Shown here: positions 34,905-45,146 of the stretch, piece after piece
Layout of the letters: every line of letters begins with the position of its first letter
How positions within the stretch are numbered: position 1 is the stretch's first letter
DNA from: Eretmocerus hayati
Lineage: Eukaryota; Arthropoda; Insecta; Hymenoptera; Aphelinidae
Direction of reading: 5' to 3'
Length of the DNA: 64,000 nt
NCBI GenBank assembly: GCA_029851415.1
Contig: CM056743.1
Location: forward strand, 78,944,186 to 79,008,185
Position numbers and translations under genes: made by a program
The notes under the pieces: generated by a model
Database searches by the model: none
Told to the model about the DNA's origin: nothing
What the model saw: the letters and a program-made list of their open reading frames with translations, nothing else

Positions 34905-36290
34905 CAGGATCGCAAAATTCACCATTGCGAAGGATAGGCAAATTTTACGCATTTTCAACGGGGAATTCGATGGTGATCTTGGATTTGACCTTGACGTCGA
35001 TTTTTGAGATTATGTCGAGGTCATTTCGGTATTTGAGAGGTCAATCATAATTCTGACATCGGCATTGTGAAGACCGCGAAATTTTACGTCGAAATATGTA
35101 TTTTTGAAATCATCAAAAACTACCTCCAGAGGTCGCCACGAAGTTGAATGGCGCCCGGGTCACGTTTTAACTAAGAACCACCCTATAACTCGACTGCGTT
35201 GCATAATTCACTAATGCGATGGATAGGCAAATCCTGCGCAATTCTTGAGATTTTTGAGGTGATGTCGAGGTTATTTTGGTGTTTTGGGAGGTCGATCATA
35301 ATTCTGACATCAGCATTGAAGACCGTAACATTTCACGTCGAAATATGTACTTTTGAAATTCTCGTCAACTACCTTCAGAGGTCACCACCTGTTGGAATGA
35401 CAACCAGGTCACGTTTTGGCTAAGAACCGCCCTATAACTCGACTGGGTTGCATAACTCACTATTGCAATGGGTAAGCAAATTTCTCGTATTTTTGGCGAG
35501 GAGTCCGATGGTGACCTCGGATTCAACCTTGAAGTCGATTTTTGCGGTAATGTCGAGGTTATTCCGGTGTTCCGGGAGGCTCACCATATCTGACATCGGC
35601 ATTGAAAAAAAACCCAAGATTTCACGTCGAGATATGTACTTTTGAAATTCTCGTAAACTACCTCCAGAGGTCACCAGGAGGTTACGTTCTAGCTGATACT
35701 CGCCCCATTACTCGACTAGGTTGCATAATTTATCTTTTCAATGGGTAGGCGAATTTTGCGAATTTTCGACAAGGAATCCGATGATGACCTTTGATTCGAC
35801 CCTGAAATCAATTTTTGAGGTTATGTCGAGCTTATTTCTGTGTTTTGGTGGGTTAATCATAATTCTAAAATCGGCATTGAAAAGAGCGTAAGATTTTGGG
35901 TCGGAATGTGTACTTTTGAGAATTCCGCGAACTACCTCCAGAGGCCGCCACGGGGTTGAATGGCTCCCGGATGACGTTCGAGCTACCCTCCCTACGTTCG
36001 AGCAAAAACCGCCCTATGACTCGACTGGGTTGCATAACTCACGATTGCAATGGATGAGCAAACCCTGCTCTTTTCCAATAAGGAACCCGATGGTGACTTC
36101 GAGGATTTGACCTTGAAGTGGATTTATGGGGTTATGTCGAGGTTATTTCGGTTTATTGGGGAGTTTACCGTTATCCTGACATCGGCATTGAAGATGACGC
36201 AATATTTCATGTCGAAATATGTGCTCTGGAAATGTCCGAAAACCACCTCCAGAGGTCGCCACGAGGTTGAATGGCGCCCGGGTTGAATTC
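34905..36290 (+). repeat. Diverged ~280-bp tandem repeat, about five copies
   Basis: CGACTGGGTTGCATAACTCA-like strings followed by ATTGCAATGGRTAGGCAAA recur near 34905, 35190, 35440, 35713 and 36018. Each copy then has GATGGTGACCT, TATGTCGAGGTTATTTCGGT, CTGACATCGGCATTGAA and AACTACCTCCAGAGGTCGCC in the same order. Spacing varies from about 250 to 305 bp. The copies are old and diverged. Confidence 0.88.
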
Positions 36291-36597
36291 TTTCGGACGA
36301 AAATATTTAGGTGTAGATTTATCTGCTTTGGGAATCGATTACTCATATTCCAGCAATGAGCGTTTTGTGCTGCATTATCGGACTGCATGTATCTCTATAA
36401 TTCCATAACGTTATTGACCTCCATACATCGTGATCCTACCATACTGTTATGTATCTACACTACAGAATGACGACATTCTGGGTCTCCAAAGAGACAACTT
36501 GGTACCGGTACAAAGAGTTTCCCGGAAGAGATTTCCGATCCTTTCCACCCTCTCATTGTCTTTCACGCCTCACGAAAGTCACTTTGTTTTACTCTAA

Positions 36598-37056
36598 CTT
36601 GCCACGGACGAACAGCGGCAACGGATACAACGACTGAGCAATTCATGTGTGAGATACATTTTTGATCTTAGGAGAGACGAGCATATCACCCCGTTTAGGG
36701 AGCGTCTGGGTTGGTTACGTACTGATTCGCGGAGAATGTACTTCGCAGCACTCTTAATGCATAAGATCATGCATCTTGGAGAACCTGGCTACCTAGCTGC
36801 GATGTTTACCAGGTACCAATCCGAATACCCCGCACGTGGTGATATAGAAGAGCGAGTACTCAAAGTCCCCAACATGAGACTTGAGTATGGAAGAAGATCA
36901 TTCCAAGTTCAATGTGCTCATCTGTGGAACTTTCTCCCTCCGGGCTTTCGGCAGCTGAGGAAACCATCGTTACTTGAAGAGGCCTTGAAAGATTTCTTAT
37001 TGACACAGTCTCCTCAGAGGATTGATGTGGAGAAGAAGCACTATTTCAATCTGTGA
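36598..37056 (+). pseudogene. C-terminal end of a non-LTR retrotransposon polyprotein
   Basis: The frame is open from 36598 and encodes about 152 residues, stopping with TGA at 37054. It has NSCVRYIFDLRRDEHITPF, LGWLRTDSRRMYFAALLMHK and GEPGYLAAMF, the conserved tail that follows the reverse transcriptase in CR1/Jockey-group LINEs. The reverse transcriptase itself is missing, so this is a 5'-truncated copy, the usual result of incomplete target-primed reverse transcription. I cannot name the clade more closely. Confidence 0.8.
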
Positions 37057-37411
37057 TGGGTTGGGCTCTACTTTTTATTAATATTTTTTTTCCCAATCGT
37101 GACCTTCTGTCACCCGACTGATGGAACACAACTGTGATATGACTGTGAGCCCATATCCCTCTCTTACCACAAAATTTTGCACTTAGAATAATGAGTAATC
37201 TTGCCCTGACTAGTCACGAATTGTGATACTAAGTGTCCTTGACCAAAAAATTATTTCACTGATATTATTATTATTATGAGTATACATATATACATTATCT
37301 TCTATACACGATACTATATTTTTAACGGGCATATGTAGTCATATGTAATCTGATCTTTTGTCTGCGGACGAATAAAAGGACATCTATCTATCTATCTATC
37401 TATCTATCTAA
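37057..37411 (+). mobile_element. LINE 3' UTR with (TCTA)n tail
   Basis: The stretch follows the LINE coding end directly and finishes with GAATAAAAGGACA and about seven copies of TCTA (37381-37411). A short simple-repeat tail in place of poly(A) is common in CR1/Jockey-like elements and marks the 3' end of the inserted copy. Confidence 0.75.
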
Positions 37412-38777
37412 CTGGCTACGTCTGTCAAGTACTACAGCCGAAACACGTAACGTATATGTTGAATGTTCATCAACTACTCGGTTCATGAGTCTGTAAGTAT
37501 GTGTGAATGGGTCAGTTGGATTCTTTATTCGAAAACTGCTGATACTTTCAGCCGACATCGGAAGAATCGTTGATATGACTGAGGAACGAAATACTGGGGC
37601 CAGGTTGTCTTACTGATGAGACTACGATTGCCTTGCGTATTTTTCGACGTAGATACTGAACCCACGGTCCGGTTTGCACTTGCATGAGTCAGTATTCTCT
37701 GCTATATGGGAAAATCACTCTCTTCACGAGTTTCCTCGACCTGGACAGAAATCTTGACATGACACTCCAAAACACACCATAGAATCGTGTTCAGGTGGAT
37801 TTTCTGCGTCGGGGAAGCATGTTTGGCTACCCCACGCGAGCGAGAATCTTCTTTCTCGTGATTAGTGAACCTTCTTGCAAAATACGGATGTTTTTGATCC
37901 TCTGGGGTGTAAAAACACGCGGAAACACCCGTTACTATAAAAATCCTCGCTACTCTAGAATCTCAAGGGGAATAATCTTTGCTCCCACGAGGTATCCAAA
38001 TATGCTCCTCCGACGTGAAAACGCCTCCATACGATCTCATGCTCTTCTTTGACCTATTATGTCAGCACTTTCATCCAGGTCTAGAAAACATAGATTGAGT
38101 TATTGCGTCTAGCGGAAGATCCTGACGTGCATATGCAAGGAAGCTGCAGATTCAGTTTCTCCTTCAAAGAATGAAACTCAAAGGGATCGTACCCTCGTCA
38201 ATTAACGTTCGGATCCAAGAATTTTATTCCACAGTGAAGAAGAAAGAGCCCAGTCTATTTTGAGTCATATTGGTTCAGTGGATTATTTTCCACATAAATT
38301 CTCGTGCTCCGTGTTCACATTCTTTCCTAACGATGTCTGTGTACATGTCACGCGTCATCAAACTTCTCCCTGTTACAAATCTATACTTCATTTTCGGATC
38401 ATTCACCATCGTATTGTAAAAATTGTTTGGTACAGTAATCCATACTATTTGAAGTACGTGGCATCGCATAGAGGGTATTGAATACGCGTGTGGTTACATT
38501 TCACGGGTCGGTAATATTCCGCGAACAGCAAAACTGAAATTTGAATCCAACTGCACTCCCCAGCGATAGCTCAGATAACCTTCCACGACTGAAACACGAT
38601 AGAAGTGTTGAAAGCATCACTTTTCAATGTGGTTTCTTGAGAAATTCAGATGATATTCTGGTTCACTACTAACAAACATCGCCTGTACTAAGATTTGAGA
38701 CAGATAATAGAAGGGATGGGTTTCAAGGCTTTGAACAATACTTTGTTGAACATTCAACTCGATTGTCATGAAAATGC
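37412..38777. other. No gene seen
   Basis: About 1.4 kb without a recognisable exon or repeat. Some short frames are open, but none shows a family motif or plausible splice sites. Confidence 0.45.
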
Positions 38778-38805
38778 GACCTAAGTACCCGCGGGTACTT
38801 AGGTC
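38778..38805. repeat. Perfect 28-bp palindrome
   Basis: GACCTAAGTACCCG is followed at once by its exact reverse complement. It lies at the left edge of the palindromic element that begins at 38806 and has no counterpart on the right side. Confidence 0.9.
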
Positions 38806-38970
38806 ACAGAAAAGTGTGCGGAGGTAGAGATGGCGCAGTGGCGGCTCATCTGTTCTCGGCGGCGCGAGTGTTCGGCCGCCGCGGCGACGTAAACAAACCG
38901 TTCGCTCGAAATATCAAAACAAATGAGACGTGTGTTACAGATAAGGGTTTGAATTATATATTGTCGAGCA

Positions 38971-39060
38971 GAGTCGTGGCATAGTGGCTACGGGCTCTGC
39001 TTTTGAACCAGAGGGCCTTGGTTCAAATCCCAGGCATGCCAAAATTTTTTTGGCTGGGAT
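38971..39060 (+). ncRNA. tRNA-like Pol III unit, left arm of element B
   Basis: A box TGGCATAGTGG (38977-38987), B box GGTTCAAATCC (39020-39030). The anticodon arm CTCTG/CAGAG has a 9-base loop containing TTTTGAA, reminiscent of tRNA-Gln. The T arm is CTTGG/CCAGG. A T-run follows (39045-39051), with a second near 39061. There is no convincing acceptor stem. It points toward the centre. Confidence 0.75.
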
Positions 39061-40204
39061 TTTTTTTTAATTTTCCTTACTTGACAGAATCATCATATCT
39101 TGTTATAAAGAAACTCATTTGGTGAATATTTTCCTCTGCGTGCGTCCTATGTTGTTCTGATTTTAACCAATTGAATTCATATGATCAATCTCGGTTAAAC
39201 ATTTTTGAACAGTGTGCAACGTTCACTGTACCATAAACTACTTAAAATCAATCCAATGCTGAATATATCAGATCAGTAAATACCTAATACTACATTTCGT
39301 TGCAAGGGTGTAAAAACTTCTCTTCGCATCCGAGTGATGGGTTACCGCCCTGAGCCGCAGGTGAGGGTCGGAATCAACACATGGATACGAATAATATGTT
39401 TTACGCCCGTGTTAAGAACTATATTTCATGCAATTTTCCGATGTTTGAGTGTTTCCAAAATTGCATAAAATAGTATTTGCGCCTCGATCCGAAAACCAAT
39501 CGCTCAGAAGCTAGCTACAACCTCATAATCTCGGTGCAAAATCGAATATTTTTCGATGAACCGTGAGTAAAAGTTGACGAACTGTGCGCAAAGTACACTT
39601 TTACGCCCATAGTATGGGAATAATTCTCATACCATTTTATTAAGATTCATTCCTAAGAAAACACGCCAGAATATCCAAAAATTTGTAGTTATCAACCTGA
39701 TTAGTCGTAAATTTTTAGGAATCATTACGTCTTTGTTTTGAAATTCAATTTACTTATTGGAACTTACTAAAAATGATCAGGTAATCACTGATCTAATATG
39801 ATCTTTATCAAATTGATTTGAAAAGTGATCTATTATGGTGAACGTCGAACTGAAATATCATTGAAAAAAAAGAGATAACAATTTCTGAAAATCCATTGTT
39901 AATCCAAATTTTCTGATATCGTCATGTGTTTTTTTGGAAATCGATTTGACTAAAAACTTCCTAAGATTAATTAGGTCTTGAAATGATCTGATATATTCAG
40001 CATTGAATTGATTTCAAGTAGTTTATTGTACAGTGAACGTTGTACACTGTTCAAAAATGTTTAACCGAGATTGATCATATGAATTCAATCGACTTAAATC
40101 AGAACAACATAGAACGCACGCAGAGGAAAATATTTACCAAATGAGTTTCTTTATATCAAGATATGATGATTCTGTCAAGTAAGGAAAATTAAAAAAAATC
40201 CTTG

Positions 40205-40287
40205 CCAAAAAAAATTTGGCATGCCTGGGATTCGAACCAAGGCCCTCTGGTCAAAAAGCAGAACCCGTAGCCACTACGCCACGATTC
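40205..40287 (-). ncRNA. tRNA-like Pol III unit, right arm of element B
   Basis: The minus strand has a consensus A box TGGCGTAGTGG (40271-40281) and a consensus B box GGTTCGAATCC (40228-40238), better than the left copy. A T-run lies just downstream (A-run 40207-40214 on the plus strand). Left and right units face each other. Confidence 0.78.
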
Positions 40288-40478
40288 TGTACGACAGAAT
40301 ACAATTTAAACCCTTATGTGTAACACACGTCTCATTTGTTTTGATATTTCGACCGAACGGTTTGTTTACATCGCCGCGGCGTTTCAAACCCCGCGAGCGC
40401 GGCGGCCGACCACTCGCGCCGCCGAGAACAGATAAGCCGCCGCTGCGCCATCTCTACCTCCGCACACTTTTCTGCGTG

Positions 40479-41145
40479 CGGTAAAAAAGGATTACCTGAT
40501 CTGGTCACCTGACCGGATCAGGTGACTGGATCACCTGGATTACCTGACTGTATGGCCCATCAGATGAGATGATCCTATTGTCTGTAGAGGGCTTGACTGG
40601 TGCGGTTTTCCGGTACTTTTTCTTGCAACACGGGACGAGATTTTGTAATAATCCTCCGAGTATTCAGCCGAGTGGAACATTTTTTAAAAGAAAATTTGTC
40701 GTCGAAATTCTCCACAATACGTGAGGATGTAAATTTTTAGATTAAATCGCTGGATTTGGATGGATCAGCATAAAACTATCATCTGAATTGTAACATGGAA
40801 AATTCAAAATTGCGAGAAAAAAAAACCAAACGTCAAGTTTCGCTCCCGAGTGCTCAACTAAATTACTTTTACGGAAAAAGACTTAATTTCTGTACATCCT
40901 CACGTATTGTGGAGAATTTCGACGACAAATTTCCTTTTAAAAAATGTTCCACTCGGCTGAATACTCGGAGGATTATTACAAAATTTCGTCCCGTGTTGCA
41001 AGAAAAAGTACCGGAAAACCGCACCAGTCAAGCCCTCTACAGACAATAGGATCACCTGATCTGATGAGCCATACAGTCAGGTAATCCAGGTGATCCAGTC
41101 ACCTGATCCGGTCAGGTGACCAGATCAGGTAGTCCTTTTTTACCG
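40479..41145. repeat. Foldback element (~667 bp)
   Basis: CGGTAAAAAAGGATTACCTG (40479) pairs with CAGGTAGTCCTTTTTTACCG (41126-41145). The arms match through GGTCACCTGACCGGATCAGG, CTACAGAC and TGAGGATGTA to a centre near 40800. Short CACCTGATCC palindromes lie inside each arm. It begins where element B ends. An open frame at 40795-41049 is a by-product of the arm. Confidence 0.85.
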
Positions 41146-41217
41146 GGATCGTAGGAGAGTTCTCGGGTTCTGGGTCCATGGGCGTGGTCTAGTCATTTTA
41201 AGCTCCACCTCCCGAAC

Positions 41218-41247
41218 CGCCATTGGTCAATTTTCCAAGATGGCGGC
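41218..41247 (+). promoter_or_regulatory. CCAAT-box and YY1-like motif at a possible promoter
   Basis: An inverted CCAAT box (CATTGGTCA, 41221-41229) lies 7 bp before CAAGATGGCGGC (41236-41247), the classic YY1-type motif that often spans a start codon near transcription starts. Both motifs are short, so this is suggestive only. Confidence 0.35.
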
Positions 41248-41320
41248 TCTCAAGATGACAGCACCCAAGAGGACCAGGAACCCGCGTTTACGGTCTTCTG
41301 GAGTCCATTTTCGTTTCCAC
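41240..41320 (+). CDS. Candidate first exon
   Basis: ATG at 41240 opens exactly 27 codons that are rich in Lys and Arg. They end at a strong donor, CAC then GTAAGT (41321). The CCAAT and YY1-like motifs upstream fit a promoter-proximal exon. I recognise no family and see no second exon. It may instead belong to a repeat with promoter-like sequence, because AAGATGGCCGC recurs near 43740. Confidence 0.25.
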
Positions 41321-41510
41321 GTAAGTGCGAGCTTTTGTTTCTGCATCGAAGCTATTAAGGCGAGGCCGTAGTCTGCCGCTATATCGGATCAGCCCTAGTA
41401 ACTTATGGTGGCACCCCTGCGATCACCAAAGTGATGATCAGCAAGCGTGTCACCACCCGCACACTCTAACCTTTGTATACATACACTGATTGTTGATGTA
41501 TATGTGTGAT

Positions 41511-41541
<31 letters not shown>

Positions 41542-41689
41542 AACAACACTGTTTACAAAAAGGGATATATATACATATATACCTTAGGTATACAGATATA
41601 TTGTACCCCTCTCGCATACTGATATTATCAGAGGTCTTGACATTGTGCCCCTCTCACATACATTAGGGGCCTTTGGAAATAATGTGTTT

Positions 41690-43045
41690 CTATACTTGGA
41701 AACCACAGATGTAATTCAGTTGACTTGATGATTAAGATTGAATGAATACATGAACTTTTGGAAAATTAGTATTATCAGAGACCCCAAATTTCAATTTTAG
41801 GAATACTTCAGAAAATACAAATTTATGAATTCTCAACTGATCCCAAAATTTGGATATGGGATCATCCCTCTGAAATACAGGAATCTTTCAACTCATGCTG
41901 GCATGCTTTGAACTCATGCGGGCATGCTTTGAACTCCAATTCAATATTCCAAGACTGACTTTATCTCTGAAAATGACCCGTATGCGTCATTTTGACCAAG
42001 TATTCTAGGATATTGAAACTGGAACATTGACTAGAATCATTAGAATAACCAGAACTGATTCAGAGGCCCAAACAGAACAGTTACATTCAGTATTTGTTCA
42101 ATACATCTTGAGTACAACAGAATTCATGAAGTAACTTTCTAAATTTTGTTCACGAAACCTTTAGAACTTAAGTAATTTCCAACGGATTCAGATAACTGAA
42201 CATGGAATTATCCCTCTGAAATACAGGGATCTCAGCAGAGATGATTTAAACTCCAATTCAATATTCCAAGGTTGACTTTATTTCTGAAAATGACCCGGAT
42301 ACCCCATTTTAACCAAGTATTCTAAGATATTGGAACTGGAACTTTGAATTGAAGAACCTGAATGACCAGAAATGGTTTGGAGGCCCATACAGAACAATTT
42401 CACTCTGTATTTCATCAATACATCTTGAGGACAATAAAATTTGCAATATAACTTTCTAAATGTTGATCACAAAATCTTTGTAACTCAACCAAGTTTCAAC
42501 GGATTCAGATAACTAAACATGAAATCATCCCTCTAAAATACAGGGATCTTGTCAGACATGAATTCAAATTCAATTCAATATTCCAAGACTGACTTTATCT
42601 CTTACAATGAACCGGAGACGTTATTTTTACCAAGTATTCTAGGATATTGAAACTGGAACCTTAATTAGAATCATTAGAATGATCAGAACTGGATGAGAGG
42701 CCCAAACAAAACACTTACATTCTGTATTTGTTCAATCCATCTTGAGTACAATGAAATCCACAAACTAACTTTCTATTTTTTTTCACAAAACCTTTGAAAC
42801 TCGAGCCAATTCCAACCGATTCAGATAACTAAACATAAAATTATCCCTCTGAAATGCAGGGATCTTAGCAGACATGATTTGAACTCCAATTCAATATTCC
42901 AAAACTGACTTTATCTCTCAAAGTGACCCGGATACGTTATTTCCACCAAGTATTCTAGGGTATTGAAACTGAAACCTTGATTAGAATCATCAAAATGATC
43001 AGAACTGGATTAGAGGTCCAAACAAAACACTTACATCCTGTATTT
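41690..43045 (+). repeat. ~314-bp tandem repeat, about four copies
   Basis: TTCAATATTCCAAGACTGAC followed by TTTATCTC recurs near 41943, 42257, 42573 and 42888. Each copy also has CATCCCTCTGAAATACAGGG, CCAAGTATTCTAGGATATTG and TTGTTCAATCCATCTTGAGT. The period is about 312-316 bp. Copies are diverged by visible substitutions. No coding role is seen. Confidence 0.9.
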
Positions 43046-43333
43046 GTTCAAAGGCTCGTGCATGCAAATTTGCAAATTTGATGTTGCACTGAGCTCCCTG
43101 CCAATAGATGCAAGAATATGCATGTCGCAGCGGACGGCTATCAGATTCACCACCATGCCTGATCGCAGAAATCTCGCCCGACAAAGGACCCGGGTCCGGC
43201 CGATGATGACAAATATAATGTCATCAGCTGGGCCGTCGCTTTCCACCGGGAAGTCGCGGCTTACAAGTCTCACATCCGCGATGACAACACACGGGAACGT
43301 GATCGAAGCAGACGGTTTTCTCGCGCTCTCAGT
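43035..43333 (-). CDS. Candidate internal exon, unknown protein
   Basis: The minus strand is open for 299 bp between an acceptor (pyrimidine-rich, then GTGGTCAG) and a donor (AGGAT then GTAAGTG). The predicted ~99 residues include SRDFPVESDGPADD and FVIIGRTRVL. I recognise no family. The composition is more protein-like than neighbouring short frames, but the donor side lies in the ~314-bp tandem repeat, so it may be a chance exon. Confidence 0.22.
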
Positions 43334-43770
43334 CTGACCACTTTGAAGAAACGGAAAATTATGGTTATCATCATATAACTGATCGCCGTTCTGGATTTAT
43401 CTCAAGTTTTATAGGGAATAATCAATAAATAGGGATCTTACTATTATCTACGAACTTGAGAAAATTGCGCTATGGAGTGAGAGTGAGAAAGAACGAGCTG
43501 ATCACAAAATTATAGAATGAAGTATAACAGCATGCCTTACAACAGGAGCAGACGACATCTGTACATGTCTGTACAGCGCTTATCATGAAAGTTTTCTCGT
43601 CTACTTTTGCTGGATTTCGCTCCATAGCGCAATTCTTACATGCATTTTGTTGAAGCATACAAAATATGAAGGGATTTGGTTAAGTAAAATTCGAGATATT
43701 CACAGAACGGATTCGGGTGTCTATCTCCCTAGCTTTTTCAAGATGGCCGCGGACTACGGCCTCGCCTTAA

Positions 43771-44370
43771 GACGGACCGGGCAAGCCTAGGCCTTTAAGG
43801 CAAACACCAGGATTTCGAGTCTTGCCTCATTTTCACCGTAAAGGCCTCTAATAGTTCTTTGGATTGTTATGAAGATCCGGTTAGGCTTTGTCTGTCAAGC
43901 TGCCGGTTTCAATAACAAGCTCATTTGCGCATCACGTGAAAGCAAAAACGAGCCATAATCAAGTCTGGTGTATAGGAATCTACTTCATCGACGAAATCAG
44001 CCAGAGTCTTGAAAATTGCTTCTCAAGAGCCGATCAAGCCCGATAATCCCTTGTAATCTGCATGGACCCCCAGCAAAGCTGAGACAAGTCCCCACAATCA
44101 CACTCTGGGAGTCTCGAAACTTGGAACTCTTGAGAGACCGCAGAATCCGCACCCCCCCCCCCCTATTCACCCCTCTGTGGAATAATGGTTATTAAAAAAC
44201 TAAGATGATTAGGTGGTCGAATATCCTATCCCCCAGGAGTCGAGAAATACCTGAGGAGCTTCCTCGAGGCGGGAATGTTATTCGATCGAGTGCTAGAGAG
44301 CAACTGAATCCGCTCCGCAATACTCTTTGTATATATCGAACGAAGGAATAACAGGCTCAAACAAGTTTGA
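43771..44370. other. No gene seen
   Basis: Unassigned sequence with a run of 12 C (about 44152-44163). I see no exon or RNA gene. Confidence 0.45.
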
Positions 44371-44414
44371 GTAGGCCAGCATACGATTTTGTAATACTAC
44401 GTCGTGCTTTAGCC

Positions 44415-44665
44415 CCGTCATATATATATATATATATTGTATACTATGGAGCTCTACTATATATCTATATATATCCTCTACTAACAGCCCTATGTATGTC
44501 GCAGAATACATGCATAGTGCTATACTATATATGTATTTTGTATTCTATGAAGCTCTGATATATATATCTATATATATATCCTACACTGAAAGCCCTGATA
44601 TATGTCACAGATCACATGCATAGTGCTATATAATATGTATATCGATATATAAATATGAATTGTAT
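44415..44665. repeat. TA-rich simple repeats
   Basis: Several TATATATATA runs are embedded in a ~125-bp unit present twice (TATACTATGGAGCTCTACTA / TATTCTATGAAGCTCTGATA, then CATGCATAGTGCTATA). Open frames rich in Tyr and Ile reflect the TA runs. Confidence 0.75.
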
Positions 44666-44699
44666 ACTATGAGACGCGATAGAATCGACACCGCAAGGC

Positions 44700-45030
44700 T
44701 TTCTGTCCGCAAGGGCTACCCCGCGTGCTTGCCGAGTCCGGCTCTCATGAGTCGATAGCGCGCGTCGAAGAGAGAGGGAATAGCCCGCGGGGCTGACCCG
44801 CAGGGGCTACCCCGCGTGCTGGCTGAGTCCGGCTTTCATGAATTGATAGCGCGCGTTGAGGAGAGAGGAGATGGCCCGTGGGGTATACCCCGCGTGCTTG
44901 GCGAGACCGAGATGAGTCGATCGCGCATGCGCCAAGTTTGCTGAAGAGAGAGAATGACCCGTGGGGGTATACCCGCAGGGGCTACCTCGCGGGCTCTTGT
45001 GCGTTGATGGCGCGGGCTTTGTTGCCTGGA
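44700..45030 (+). repeat. GC-rich ~100-bp tandem repeat
   Basis: GGGCTACCCCGCGTGCTTGC, GAGTCCGGCTCTCATGAGTC and GATAGCGCGCGTCGAAGAGA recur about three times with drift. The stretch is markedly GC-richer than its surroundings. No gene is supported. Confidence 0.8.
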
Positions 45031-45146
45031 GTGACCCAGTTTCTTTCGAGACAAGCGTTATTCTATAGATGAATGCTGCAGCAGCGTATACACTTGGAGT
45101 AGCGCACGCACATTTCTATAGTAGAAAATCATGTCATTGAGTTATA

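Larger units (their letters stand above)
38806..40478. mobile_element. Palindromic element with tRNA-like arms (element B)
   Basis: Arms about 38806-39280 and 39975-40478 are inverted copies, sharing AGAAAAGTGTGCGGAGGTAG, TCTGTTCTCGGCGGCGCGAG, GTAAACAAACCGTTCG, a tRNA-like segment and TTAACCGAGATTGATCATAT. The ~690-bp centre (39281-39974) has no gene. The outer arm also contains a second A-box-like TGGCGCAGTGG (38831-38841). No transposase is present. The sequence is unrelated to element A (29030-31835), yet the design is the same. Confidence 0.85.
41355..43770. mobile_element. TTAA-flanked element with inverted ends
   Basis: TTAA (41355-41358) precedes GGCGAGGCCGTAGTC, and the inverse GACTACGGCCTCGCC is followed by TTAA (43767-43770). 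TTAA duplications are the hallmark of piggyBac-type insertion, though the usual CCC at the ends is absent. The ~2.4-kb interior holds an AC repeat, a ~314-bp tandem repeat and a candidate exon, but no transposase. Element or chance pairing should be tested. Confidence 0.5.

Noticed and set aside
36449..36637. Upstream coding part of the LINE
   Set aside because: Frame and composition do not fit the LINE, and no reverse transcriptase motif is visible.
38971..39041. A functional tRNA-Gln gene
   Set aside because: The anticodon loop has nine bases and the acceptor strands do not pair; the same unit occurs inverted in the other arm.
40795..41049. An 84-aa frame rich in Lys and Arg
   Set aside because: It lies across the arm of a foldback element and mirrors the opposite arm.
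43044..43337. Plus-strand 97-aa frame
   Set aside because: It overlaps the minus-strand candidate exon, which alone has plausible splice sites; neither is strong.
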